Shown here piece after piece: positions 51,101-63,382 of a stretch of DNA of 64,000 nt. The notes below the pieces were generated by a model. That model had not been told where the DNA came from and made no database searches. It worked only from the letters and a program-made list of their open reading frames with translations. Within the stretch, counting starts at the first letter, position 1, and each line of letters starts with the position of its first letter. A program made the translations under genes and the position numbers. This DNA comes from Echinococcus granulosus (lineage: Eukaryota; Platyhelminthes; Cestoda; Cyclophyllidea; Taeniidae): contig NW_020170481.1 in assembly GCF_000524195.1 (NCBI RefSeq), positions 91,499-155,498 on the forward strand, given 5' to 3'.

Positions 51101-54100
51101 TCATCCCCATGTTTGTCTGCTAGGAGTCCCCAGAATCACCGAGCAGGGCCTGAGCTGCCTGGCCATCAGGGTGGCAGCAATAATCTCGTCGGTCATTCCT
51201 ACCTATTCAGCACCCCACGTGATTTCAGGTAAAGAGACTCCAAATTTCGAAAGCTCCTGGAATATTTGAGAAGTGGACACAAAAACGCGGATCCGCAGGT
51301 GTTGAAGACATCCCTACAATTGAGTAACTAGGCAGTCTGATAGAGTCACCCATATGACGCAACGAAACTACCAACTTTAACTTCCCTAGCCTTTGCAGTT
51401 TTAAGAGGAAGTTAAAATGCGCAAAACCTTTATGTATTTGGAATTGCAGTGAATTTTGCGTTCTGAAACGCTACTTAATTTTATATGAGTAGGTTTGCTG
51501 CCTCAATAATCCAAAAAAATTAATTAGTAGCACATTTTTACATGGCAAATGTCAATAGTTTAATGCGAATCACATGTTGCCTTATTGATGGTCTACTATT
51601 TTTTCATATTTTTGCAAAAAAAAATACAGGATCAAGGAGAGTGAATTCATGCAGTTTGCAGATGTGGAGAATCATGACGACTTCTACTACCACAAGGACT
51701 GTCGAATTCATGTTCGTGATCAAGTTGGCTACTGGATCGTCTACGATTGTGCATTGGATGATTTTAAGTAGGTCACTGCCTCTCTCCTGTACAGTGCAAA
51801 AATGGCCTTCCCATCGTAGTATCATCTCCGATTCCTTAAAAATCCCCTTTTTCATCCTTCAGTGAACTAGAGAGAGATCTCATGTTACTGGCAACTCATT
51901 TTATCCAAAAGGACAAGGCCATGCGCTCCGCCTCCAATTTTAAGCGTAAACAGACCGCTAATGAGGTGAGTGGGGTGTAAATGGCAATAAGGTCATTACT
52001 TAGACCAACAAAAATGAGTTCAACATCGCTAATTACGCACATCGGGAGGTGGATCGATTTGGTGTGCTTTATGACCTCTGGACAAATGAATGTGCCTTTC
52101 AGGAGGCAAAGAAAGAGGTGAGGAGTCGCCCTTTTCGCTCCCTCTCACCCCCTCCTACACAAGTCATTGTTAAGATAATCCGGATAAAGCACGTTTTTGC
52201 CCTGCCGTCCCTCCTCCTTCCTTCTAGCTAATGGATGTCTACATGGAAGCCTATCAGCACGTCTGTTCACGAGAGAGTCGTAGGCGGTTGGCTCAAGTAA
52301 TGGTGGATTTGATGTACCAACGACCCCGGATTGAGCTCAACTGCACGTACTTTGTACTGGCCTATCGCTATGAATGCGCCATTCTTCGACTTAAAACGGC
52401 CGTCATGAAGCATTGTCTCAATGCACAGGTGGGTCCACTTGAAGTTGACGGTTTTAGTGCACCTAAGGGAGCGATTTATTTGCTTAGACGTTACCAATGA
52501 AATACATTTTCCTTAACAGATTCAACAACAAAGGGAATACTTTATAAAATTGGGAACAACTGGTTCAGAGGATGGCTATCCAATTCCCCTCATCACTCAT
52601 AACCCTATAAGTCCCAATTCGGATCAGTAGGTTTATGATAAGACTTGAATTAATCATGTTTAAAAAAATCCATTAATCAGATCCGTAGAAATCAACTGGC
52701 AAAACAATCAGAACTAACTTAATACAATTACTCAGTTGTGTTTGTTTAACTACTACCCCTTAGCCTTTCAGCCATGACAATAAGAAGTTAGACCAAAAAA
52801 ATTTTGCTTGTCGTTCCCTCTTCTTTGGGCAAAAATGGGGGCCCTTTTAACGCACCTTTGCCTCTAATCAGACCAGCGCTGACGCCCTGTTACCTCCTGG
52901 AGTTGCAACCCTCCCTGGCAATGGCAGCCAACTTGGCTGAGGCAATGCAACAGGCAGTCAATGTGACCTTTGACATGCTAAATCCAACTCGTATGATCGA
53001 TGAGTTGGTACTGGAGAAACGCTTCTATGAGGTTCTTCACTACGAGGTGTTAAATTTAGAACCTCCAGGACTCTCCTACACACAGGCTCTGCAAAGAGAT
53101 GTAAGTTAGTGGATTCCTGCAGAAACGAGAACAGCGGATTATTTGTTGAATACCACCTGCCATTCTCAGCTCTTCGCCAGCTCCTACGTAGAGGACGCAA
53201 AACAGATGTCCAATCTGTTGCGCGAGCGGTACTTCAGCATCCAGGATACAAATACTCGTGGAGATAAGCAACAACGCAAGGCCTTCCTCCTTAACCACCT
53301 AGGTCAGATGCTTGATGTGGTGGTGTTGCGTCATCGTCTTATCACCTGTCTCTGGGAGACGGAAGTGCTGGCCAAGATCTACCTGCGCACTGCCATCGAA
53401 ATGGGCTATGATGAATTCCACCTCTTCCTCCGGCCCCTCCAATTTGAGGCGGCTAAGTATAAGGAGGGTGTGGATGAGGCTAAATTGCCGCTCTACATCA
53501 CTGCCATTCAGGATGATGACTCTGTTGTTGACAAGTGTGTCCGAGTGGGTAAAAATTCAAACGCACTTAGTGTTGATTGGACGATTCCTTAACCAATGAG
53601 CTTTTACGAGGAGAAGAAAATCGTCCGCCCGAGCGGAACTCTCCACTTGAACGCTAGCATCGAAATACCGGGCCTTAAGCACATCGAACACGTCCTCCAG
53701 CTTCAGTGATTGATGATGAAGAGGACTTCTTGTTAATCAGCCAATTCGGGAAATAAGACTACTGACATTAGTATTATCACTGATGGGTAAAATACGCTCC
53801 AAGTCACTTAGCTCCGGTTAACTCTCACATACATAACTACTCGTAAGGTGGGAATCCATGAGGCCTCAGAATCAACATTCCCATTATTAAGTGATGCTGT
53901 GATTGGTTATGCTCAGTTGTGCTTAACGTTGATTGGCCAACTTTAAGCCAATAAAATCTGCACATCTTTTCGTCAAATTGCCTTTCGATATGTTAATTGC
54001 CAAAAGTGTTTTATTGCAGCAGGAAGAGTGGAATGCCATATAAAATTTACAGAGACACAACAAAGTAAAAGAAGTGTCTCGAGACAATTTTTTACAGCTA

Positions 54101-57100
54101 GAGTTCTTCCCTCTGAAGTACTGTCATAAATTTCAGTTGCACTTATTAAAATAGCTAATTGAAGTGATTTTCCTTATTTCACATCAAGAAAGAAGCAGAG
54201 AATCAAAAAATGGTTTTGCTTTCATATAAGAATACAGATGGTTCCACTTTTCCTTCTTTTGAGAGTAGACATTCCTCATGTTGGTATTAAAACACTTAAG
54301 GTAAAAAAGCGACTGGAGATGTTTATCTGCAACTTTTTGGAGGTAATGTGTTAAGGCATATCATTGTCTTATCATAACATCTTTTTATTTGGCAATGTGA
54401 TAGATTCATTCCTTCCGCATTGCCATTGGCTATTCACGAGTTGGATGAAACGCATGTGGGGAAGTTCTCCTTCCGTGGAAAAGTAACTGTCGCTGAGGTA
54501 ACCTCTCTTGTTGTCGCTTCCATCTTGACATTTCTCAATTTTTCTCTGATTCACTATCAAGTCACGAGTCACACGTCCATTTTGCTACTTTATTAATTTA
54601 ACCTATCCCCAGTTCTCCTGTCTTTTCTTGAGAACGAAAGAATGAGAAGGCAAACAAGAAAATCAAACAATTATTCGAGAACAAGTGTGGTCGCAGTACA
54701 TGGCGAATATGGATTGAAATAGGGGGAATGAGTGAATCATTTGGGAAGAACTACCAATAAATAATTATTGTTTTAATAAATTGCCTTTTTGTTTTGTAGT
54801 TATGTGATGAACGAGGAGTAGAAAATTTGCTAGTAATTCTCAAGACCCAATTAACTCATAAAAATGCCCTGATTGCGGCATTAATGTTAGCCTTCAATGC
54901 AACGCCCTCCTTCTACAGTTCAAATCTCAGTAGTCGAGCTAAGTGAGTTTAAGCCTTTTGCTAACCCCGCAGGAATGTGGAGGGAATTTTTTCCCAAGTA
55001 TGACTAACAAAGAGTAAGGAGGCGACAGATATAAATATTGTCTTTGTGAAGTACGCTAAAAGAGGATGATTCACTGACCTGTCAACTGCAGTCAAATAAC
55101 TTTTTCAGGGTGACCCCGCTCTTCCTGCCTGTTTTTTCTTCTAACAAAAAAAACGGTTTTTTGGTTAACTTAAGGAAGGGGCGATCCACCGACCAGGAGG
55201 GCACTTCCCTAGCTGAATATACTGGCCTCTCGGGTGCTCAAATGGGCCCAACCCCACTAGCATTGGAAAGGGCCTTTCATATGCCCTTTATGGACTTTCA
55301 TCCGGAAGCCTTCTTCTCTGTCCAATTGGAAAAGGTGAAAAGCTGACTGAAAAAATTAAAGTAGCATAAGAAATGTTTCTTAACTTTTTTTGATCTTCAT
55401 TTATCTTTTACTTAAGACTGCCTGTAGAGATCGTGTTATGAATCTGTTTGCACGAAAGACCGAAGCTACAGCAAAGTCCAAAAATCGCGCCAAGAATTCA
55501 TCAATGGAAAGTGAGAAATTAAAGAGGTGCGATAAATTGTTCTTCCAATTTTACCTTACACCTTACAATGAATGGTTCCTCATCTTAACCCCCATTTTTA
55601 CCTTTTAAGGGATCTCATCTCCCAGTTTTGTGACGACTATAGTCGGCGGGCACAGCAGACAGCTCTGCGTGGACAAATTATTGCCCTCTATGCCTCGCTC
55701 ATTACGGTGCTCAGAAAGGTACCAAATATTTGGTAAGTAATAACTTTAATGGACGGACCCATCATCTGCCCATTTATGGCCGACTTGAAGTACTACTGAT
55801 AAGTAGTGATCAGAAGAATGAGTTGTTTAGATGAGCGGGTATCTGATAAATATCCTAAAGTTGAGGAATTGAAAAGCTTGTCTTCTTTTCAAAAAGATGG
55901 ACCACTTCTCGCCCACCCACAGCATTTGAATGACCTTGATTTTATTGCGGTATGGGTCAATCAGAGCACGAGTTTAGAGACGTTCCAAGAAATGGTGATT
56001 AAAGGTGAAAACAAAATCATTTGTAGAGAATATTTTTCTCAATAGCATTTCTTAAAAGATCTCCTCTGACTTATTGATTTACGTTCTGCCATACCAGCGA
56101 GGAATTCTTTACCATTGGCACTATGTACGAGAAGAAAGGTCTCGACGATGACGCTGAGATGGCTAAGACGGATCCTCGAAAACTGCGTAAACGTGTACGC
56201 CGGGTGCTCTCGCTGGATGGAACACGATTCTACAACCTGTGGTTCATCCCTCACTTCCTTGAGGTGCTTTTTGTCTTTCGCCAACTTGACGATGAGGCCG
56301 CCACTCGGGCACTACGTTCCATGTGTCGGGTGGCCAGTGCACTGCACGATATTGTCCACTACCTTGTGGCATTTGCTAGACTCGGCATCAACGGCTCGAA
56401 GCTTTCGGCTGAACAGAGGGATCAAATTTATGCTATGGCTAGTGAGGTAGTTGATAGCTCCTTTCTAAATTGTGTTCTGGCTGATGTCTCTATTGGTCAA
56501 CAAGCTTTCCCCACCCCTACCTCGGTTAGACTGTGAAGACCATGGTGCATGAGTTGCATCCCACCTCCTCAATGGAATATGCCAATCGTTTAGCGGCTAA
56601 CGCTGCTGCAAATAGTTCAACAGCTAAATTGGTAGTTGCGGGTACAACAGAATATCTGGCCGAGATTAACGAACAGCCTGCAGCCATGGTCACTCCGGAG
56701 GGACTCACTTTGCCCAATGGACAGAGCCTCCTTATTGATCAGGCTGTCGGTGGGTTTGCCTCACTTAGAAATAGTCTTTACCTTTTTTTTTTAAACTGCA
56801 AATAACATTGTGAAATAAGTTACCATCAATAAGTACCATTCCCTACACTTATTCATTTTCTAACTTAAATGCTTTCAATTCAGTAATATGTTCACTATCT
56901 ACAGTTTTTACCTTACTTTCTCCCCTTGCAGAATTCAGCTTTTTGCCCAATACTGCCATTGACATTCCATTTTTTATTTGATTAACTGCTCATTTATTTT
57001 AGAGGAAATCAGTTCGTTTGATGGGGGTCCCATGTCAAATTTAGGTAAGGCTTGACAGCCATTTTTTACGTGCGTGTACAAGAATCAAGTCTGTCTGCCA

Positions 57101-60100
57101 TTTTAATCACCTTTTAGCTCAAGAATTACGTGAAATTCAGACTCAAATTAATATGTTGCCTGATCCACAAGATCCGGATCAAGTAGTGAATCTGTTGAAC
57201 GCTCGTCGGGAATATATGTTCCTCCTTCTGGATGTATGTCTATCTAGTGTACTCAGTGAGACCTTCCTAGCTACTGGCAATGAGGAGGCTTACCGAGTAG
57301 GTGACTTCATGCCTGAGGGCAATCTTCTCTGACATTTTTACCTGATTAGGAAGCCTCTGTCCATTGCCTCACCCGTTTGTCCCCTGTCTAGGAATTGGTA
57401 GATGGGAGCCGATTCCCTCTGGGTGAGATGAGCAATCGGTGTCAGCCAAGTCTGGAGGCCTTAGAGATGCCCATACCCGAGCCGCTAGAGCCTCAAGATG
57501 AACGGGCTTGCAAACTCTATCCTTGGTTGTCTTTCCTCAACTCCGCTGGTCCCTTCACCATTCAGTATCCTCGGTGGACACGGATTGAGTATAATATTCG
57601 TCTCTGTATGGCGGGTCTGAGGCATGTGGACAAGTGAGTTCCGAAGGTATTGGCATGACTTGCCGCGTATCCTTTTCTTGTGGGTAAAAGAACATTATCA
57701 ATGGTTGGACGCGAGTGATAGATGTCCAAAGACCTTCAGTCAATTCATCGCCTTCTGTCGCCATTGCACCAGACAATCACTTGTTAAATGGGGCATCATC
57801 TAAGAACAAGATAATTGGGAAGTAAAAGTGAGAAATACCAAGGAAGAAAAGCATGTTGTGATGAGACTACTTATCTATACCAATTCAGTAGTATGTTCCT
57901 ACTTTAATTTAATAAACCAATCTAACTACCAATCCACCTGGAATCTCACCAGTTGAGTTCTTATTTCTTGCCCCATCTTCACAGACCAACAGTTCACGGT
58001 GAGCTACTATCATTGATGTTGGCTCTGGAAGATGTCCTCGAGACCGGCGACGTGTTAGAGGCTTCAGCAGGTCAGCCACTGCCCGTCGAGGAGTACGAGA
58101 ATTTGCACTACCTCCTCGGTCGTCGTTTTCGCAATAAGCGAAAGGAGGTCGCACAGTCGGCTCCCGTCGCGAATGCGGCTACTCCAAGTGGAGGTGGTGG
58201 TGGTGCTAGCAGAGGTGGTGCAGGAGCTGGTGGAGGTGCCGATGAGCCCGAGGCCAAGGATGATGAACCAGGGCAATCTATTGCAGCCGTCTCGCACCCT
58301 GCACGCACCGAGACTGCGAGTAAGCAACTGATTGGCTAGCAACTTTATGATAATTTCTCTGCAGCCTTCAGCACACATTCTACTCTTAAAGCATTCCATC
58401 AGCTGGTGAAAGCGGCCAATTGAATAGGTCAATTCTTTTCACCGCTTTCTCTTCCTCTTTTTCGACAGCTAATGTAGAGGTCAAGTTAAGCATTGTGGAG
58501 ACACCGATAGCAGCCTATGCCCTCATCAAGAAGTACCTCATCCTTCGAAAACGTGTTGAGCTGATGAAACGAGAGTGGGGAAAACGTCGTTTGGGTCTCG
58601 AAAGCATTGACACTGCTGCCGCCTTTAAACAGTTTACGTGAGCTGGTGGATTTTAATCCACCACCAACTTTTTGACTTTATTCAAGTAGTTTGACACTTG
58701 ATTGGTAGCTTGACTGATTTGTAGACAAGTCTACCGTCGTGAACATCTCTTTCCTCTCTTACGAAGTCTATCTATCCAATACAAACAGCCGGAGATTTTT
58801 GCACTTGGACCGTTCCAAGAGACTGATGTGCAAATTTCCCCTAAAGGCATTCCAGAGATGGTGCTTCTACAACGACAGGTGAGGTCCACTGAGAGGGCTA
58901 ATTTAATCACTTTTCCATCCCCTTCTTTAGCTGGTCAAGCTGATTGAAGCCTTTGAAAACTATATGATTGGAGACGTTCGAAAGATGTTGGTGAGGCAAA
59001 TTGACCTTGTAATAAAGGAGAGAAATCGGGAAGAGGGCAACCTTCCTCTAGAGTTGTGGAAAAAGCCAGTAGGTCATTTTTCATCCTTTTTTTCTTAAAT
59101 TGTCATCTGTTCTACCCAATTTGTCAATTAACTAAAAATGAAACTTTGAAATCAAGTGTCAACATATCACCTCTTAATCAATCTGTTGTCTACTTAAAAG
59201 CTGACATTTCATACCATAAAATTATTTGCAATTTCACTTCTTTGGCGTGTAACTGGTAGGTAAATGGCCCCATAAACATTTCTGAACCTGACACTGACTT
59301 GTCAAAAGTAAACTACTCAAATAATTATTTGAAGTCGAGTAGCCAATCAGAATCCTAGATGGCTCCATGGATTCGGGATATCTCAACTAATCACTTTGTT
59401 GATTTATTTTTCCAAGGCAATGAAAGAATCCCTAACCGTACAACGACCCGCATTAGTGGATGAAGTTCTTGAGAACCTACTGGATGGAGCGCGTGAGGAT
59501 ACGGTGAAAAAAACCATAACGTTCGACACGGAGCATCTCAACAAATTTATCCAGAATGTCACCATCGGTGTAATGCGAATGCAACGAGAGGCTTATGAGA
59601 AGTAGGTGATGTGACCTCGAGTTCACTCATTGGGTAGAAAGTAGAGCTTGATACAGTAGACCCTTTTTGCCAGGAGGTGGTGGGGAGGGGGAAGGGGCAC
59701 TGGTCGTGTGTATACGTTTCCCTGTTGACTCCCAAAGTCAGCTGGAGTTCCTAGAAATAGAGCTGGGGACTGGACGAAGAGGTGTCATTTTCATACCCTA
59801 ACGAGTACCTTTGAGTATCAAAATGGCCTAGAATGTTCGGGGAGAGGAAATAAAAACTTTTGGAACCGTTCCTGAGCCTATTTACGCCTTTTCCCCTTCA
59901 ATGCTTTACTTTGGAATTTAATCAAGCCTACTCTCCTCATTCGTTGTTAGCTACGCCATGTACTACGAGAACCTGCTTAAAAATCAGCACATGCTACTCT
60001 ATGCCAGGGAGCGTGAGGTAGCCAGCTTGCGCGAACAGTTGAAGCAGAAGGAGTTGGAGACTGAGGTCAATGTCCAATTTCAAATGTCTGAACAAGCACA

Positions 60101-62820
60101 CAACCTCCTTCTAGGTGAGATGGACCAGACGCGCCATATGTCTGCCTCCTTTTAAAACATCTCGTCTGACTGGTCTGTCTTGCAGAGGTGACAGCCCTGC
60201 GTGCCAAGTTGGCCGAGAACGCTGACCAGACGGTACACTCGGAGGCGAAGGTGCGCGATCAGGTGCGGCGGGAGTTCAGTGCCGCGATGCGCAAACTCTT
60301 TGCTCTCAGCTTCGAGCAGAAGGCGCGTATCGACGAATACCGCAACCATCTGCACGCGGTCACACTAAAACGCATCTCGGAGGTGCGTGATGAAGCTGCT
60401 CTGGAGATGGAGCGTATCAAGGAGAAGAGCGGCGCTAAGAGTTCTGCTGGTATGCCAATAGAGTCTTTCTACAACTTTTTCGGCGTTCACGGAACTGGAA
60501 AATTATATTCCTATATATATATCTCTCCTTGGACGATATCTCCCATCCTATCAGGCCCCATCCTTTGACGGTATCTAAAATGTCTTACTTTTTCTCTCTT
60601 CACCTTGGAAAAGAGGATGAATTAGCAGAGAGGAATCTTCGATTGTCTCGAGAGATCAACAATATTCACCAAAAGAATATTCACCTTCAACAGATGGTCT
60701 CCAGATTGAAGTCCATGAGCACCTGGAAGGAGAACACACTTCATTGCGTCTTTGAAAAGCAGGTACTGTCCAATAGATCTTGCTGTCCTCCTTCCATAGT
60801 TGGTAGGTAAAAGTGAATGAGAGCACTGGCGCCTCATCCTCCTCACTCATCTTCCACACTACCTTCTAAGTTCGCCTTGCTAAAAGTGAATTAGTAGGTG
60901 CACAGGAATGGAAGAAGCAAGACGCCAGTGTTTTTTTTTCTTGTCCATCTGTCCATCCCAGATGAAAGCAGTTGAAGATCAGCGGAATAAGAGCAAGACC
61001 CAGGTGAACCGTTTGGGTATGCTCTCAGAGCAGCGTGTGCGAAACCTCTCCGAGGAGATGACCAAACTACGTGAGAATTTGAGCTCTACCCATAAGGAGC
61101 TGGATGATCTTCGACGTCAGCTGGACAAGGAGGTTTCTACACCTTGAATTTATCTAATATTTCTTTGCTTTTTTTCTTCCCGTGTTAATATTTTCCTTCC
61201 TTCCAGCTGAAGGACAAAGTGGAGAAGCGGAATATTGCAGAACGCAAAGCAGCAACCGAGAAACAGATTGCCAACATCAAACAAATGCATATCGAAAAAT
61301 TGGTGAGTCAAAACATTCCACGCAAAAACCTTATCAGAGGTTGTGCAGGCCATGGTGTTGACGGTAAATTTGACAGCTTTGACATTTTGAGATGCCCCCA
61401 TATTTAAGCAGCAGGTTAATATGCCTTTAGCGGGTCTTCTTTTTTTCTTTGAAGAAAAAAGTGCCCTCGAGTTGTTCATACTTTCAGATGTCAGTTACTC
61501 ATCCCATTTACTGGTAATGCCAGCCTAATCCTTCTTTTCCTACGCCTCAGCTGGGTGACATCGCAGGAAAGAATGAACACATAGCCGAGTTGAATGAGCA
61601 GTTGGCGGTACACGAGAAGACAAAACGTCAGGTCATAGAAAAGGCCATGCGTGACATTGACAACCTGAAGAAGCGTTTGGCTGATGAACGCAAGCTCAAA
61701 AAGATTGCCATACACAAAGTTGACGATCTGCTCTCTCAGGTACGCTGATTAGATTGTGTTATTTGATCTGTCTTCTTGAACAAGATGGCAGTAAGTAGAC
61801 TTCTACATTGGGGCAACTGTTTCGGGCAGAGCTGTGCAGTCCACTTCTGTGGCTCACTTACAGCCCTCGCTTTTCCAACCGAGTGGGTGATAGGATCTGC
61901 CTTTACTCCCTACACTTAATTTACCAAATCTCGTTGTGAATAGCAGAAAATGTCAAGGATGACACATCTAACAGACACGACTAGTGCTATTATCTGAGGA
62001 GATGAGATATAAGCTAAAGCGCATTTATTTCTACTTGCCCGCAGGTCTACGAATACGAGACAGCTTTTGCAATCAATCAGAGTAGGTTCTGCTCCATCTT
62101 TATAAAACCACTTTAATTGGGAAGCACACGTAATACTACTTAGCGATGCTATTTCAGCACCCGCACAAACAGGGAATACTGCAATTGTCGCCACACACCT
62201 CGGTGGCACCGATCAGAAAGGCATTGGTAGTGCCAAGTTCGGCGGCATCAAATCAGCTTGCAGGAAGTACAATTCCTCCATCACTGCGGTAAGGTTGATT
62301 GGCTGTTGTTTTGTAAAAGTAGTAGACGATTATTACCGAGAAGTTGGTATTAACATCTGTATAATGCTTGAAATTCATAAGTTCCCGTCCTTCTTTTGCT
62401 TAGTATGATGACCTGCTGAAACGATTCAAAGTTCCTTATACACCTCAACATTACTTGGATCACAGAAGGAAGATGGTAAGCTGTTTGGGAAGCTCGGCAT
62501 TTTGTTCCAATGCCTCCTAATTCTATTCATCATGATATCTATACTTCACAGTTAGAGTTAAAAGGCTACAAAGGAGGCACCTTGACTCGGTTTTCAGTCA
62601 TTAGTGTCAAATTAATCACATTTAAAAACCGTAACCCACAAAAGTGGGTGCGTCTACTTAAATATATAAGTAGCAGCTATTTGTGCTGCACTTCTAGGTG
62701 ATGGTTCCACGACTTCAGCAACACATGGCACACGAGATTCTCAATGAACAACCACCAGCGACACACGAGGAGGTTGTGGAGGCACAAAATCTAGAGGAGA
62801 AGCGGAAGTTCAACATCTAG
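47308..62820 (+). CDS. CCDC162: Large coiled-coil protein, CCDC162-like (DUF4549), complete gene of 44 exons
   Basis: Very large protein of 2548 residues. I placed 44 exons; every junction is GT-AG and every phase agrees, so the exon sum (7647 bases) is exactly 2549 codons with the stop. The N-terminus matches my recollection of the DUF4549 domain of CCDC162, including QADQMVADQETC and LLMLRWKRYC. Other family-like blocks are SVLNYFRSIERTLTI, NLWFIPHFLEVLFVFRQLDD and ALHDIVHYLVAFARLGING. The last quarter is coiled coil. The molecular function is not established; the human locus is annotated as a pseudogene, and a ciliary or flagellar role is only inference. Two inserts (exons 6 and 30) are low-complexity. 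The ATG at 47308 is the first true ATG of an open frame that reaches further upstream. Confidence 0.87.
48179..48949 (+). CDS. CCDC162-like exon 6: largest exon, with acidic low-complexity insert
   Basis: 257 codons. The ends are ordered (PYHLSHYEEDGGIRQMLNLV at the start; LHTNDLASIRPHLTIFVKAY near the end). The middle, about 160 residues, is rich in Ser, Thr, Ala, Glu and Asp and looks disordered. Acceptor AAACAG and donor ATT|GTGAGT are both in phase 0. The complementary strand is also open over part of this exon because of the repetitive GC-rich codons. Confidence 0.9.
49024..53534 (+). CDS. CCDC162-like exons 7-19: helical central region
   Basis: Exons 49024-49149, 49633-49827, 50190-50335, 50461-50638, 50934-51028, 51124-51228, 51630-51767, 51863-51965, 52004-52117, 52228-52428, 52520-52626, 52872-53100 and 53170-53534. 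The segment CISVLNYFRSIERTLTINDQ (exon 11) is one of the more family-like blocks. Exon 16 has YMEAYQHVCSRESRRRLAQV. Exon 19 is a long helical exon ending IQDDDSVVDK. Exon 10 stays open after its donor (ACC|GTACAG) for only five codons. Confidence 0.85.
54404..57633 (+). CDS. CCDC162-like exons 20-29
   Basis: Exons 54404-54497, 54800-54942, 55109-55334, 55417-55526, 55610-55732, 56098-56446, 56530-56749, 57003-57044, 57118-57296 and 57392-57633. Exon 25 carries the strongest conserved-looking block, NLWFIPHFLEVLFVFRQLDD followed by ALHDIVHYLVAFARL. The 24/25 join makes VLRKVPNICEEFFTIG with no room for an extra exon. Exon 27 is only 42 bases. Confidence 0.85.
57985..59068 (+). CDS. CCDC162-like exons 30-33
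   Basis: Exons 57985-58319, 58469-58637, 58725-58878 and 58931-59068. Exon 30 begins with the helical PTVHGELLSLMLALEDVLE and has a Gly-rich insert followed by an acidic stretch (EPEAKDDEPGQ). Exon 31 encodes LIKKYLILRKRVELMKREWG. Exon 33 ends LPLELWKKP. Confidence 0.86.
59417..62820 (+). CDS. CCDC162-like exons 34-44: C-terminal coiled coil and tail
   Basis: Exons 59417-59601, 59951-60114, 60186-60449, 60614-60762, 60962-61132, 61207-61302, 61551-61739, 62045-62081, 62158-62288, 62404-62475 and 62698-62820. Exons 35 to 40 are almost pure heptad helix, for example AREREVASLREQLKQKELET and LSEEMTKLRENLSSTHKELD. The end is less regular: Gly-rich exon 42, then LLKRFKVPYTPQHYLDHRRK and the C-terminus EEKRKFNI. 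I saw no AATAAA in the 180 bases after the stop. Confidence 0.86.
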
Positions 62821-63382
62821 ACCCGTTGACCTTTGGAGATGGGCATCAGTCCTCGGTTAGGTGGTCCAGTGGCACATGCCAACTCTCACAAATACATTCA
62901 ACATGCAAATGGAGATCCGACCATTGCAAATTCTCTCTTAAAGTAGCCGACAGGAGGTCGTATGTTAGAGAAGCCAATTTTGAGGGTAGGAGTGAATGCT
63001 GACCAATTGACCTGACTTGGATGGGTCACGAAGAGAGCCAGAACACGCTTTCGCGTTTAAATTATCAACTAATCCAGTCGTAAAAAGGCGCCTTAAATGA
63101 TGCAGAGATTGACCTTAAAAAGTCCAGAAGAAAGTGGGGAGGGTGGAAGAACCATCGATTAGTTAGAATCTATTACTGTGATTTCAGTAGGACGTGATGG
63201 GCTTTTCTTCGGCGGTCTTACTAACCAACGTATGAAAACTGTGATGCATCGATTTCAGCTTAAAAATCCTTGGAAAGAGAAAATTTTAGATGAGGAACTT
63301 TAGTAAGAGAATCAGCCCTCTCATGGTGTAGAACTTTGACGAGCGATCCAAAATGAGTCCCGCCTGCGCGTAAACCAGATTC
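62821..63382. other. Spacer between convergent genes
   Basis: About 560 bases between the CCDC162-like stop and the ARL1 stop. It must contain both 3' untranslated regions. I see no AATAAA in the expected orientation for either gene and no open frame of note. Confidence 0.5.

Noticed and set aside
58064..58432. 122-codon minus-strand open frame
   Set aside because: Mostly antisense to the GC-rich exon 30 of the CCDC162-like gene. Its Ser/Thr-rich part mirrors the Gly-rich insert.
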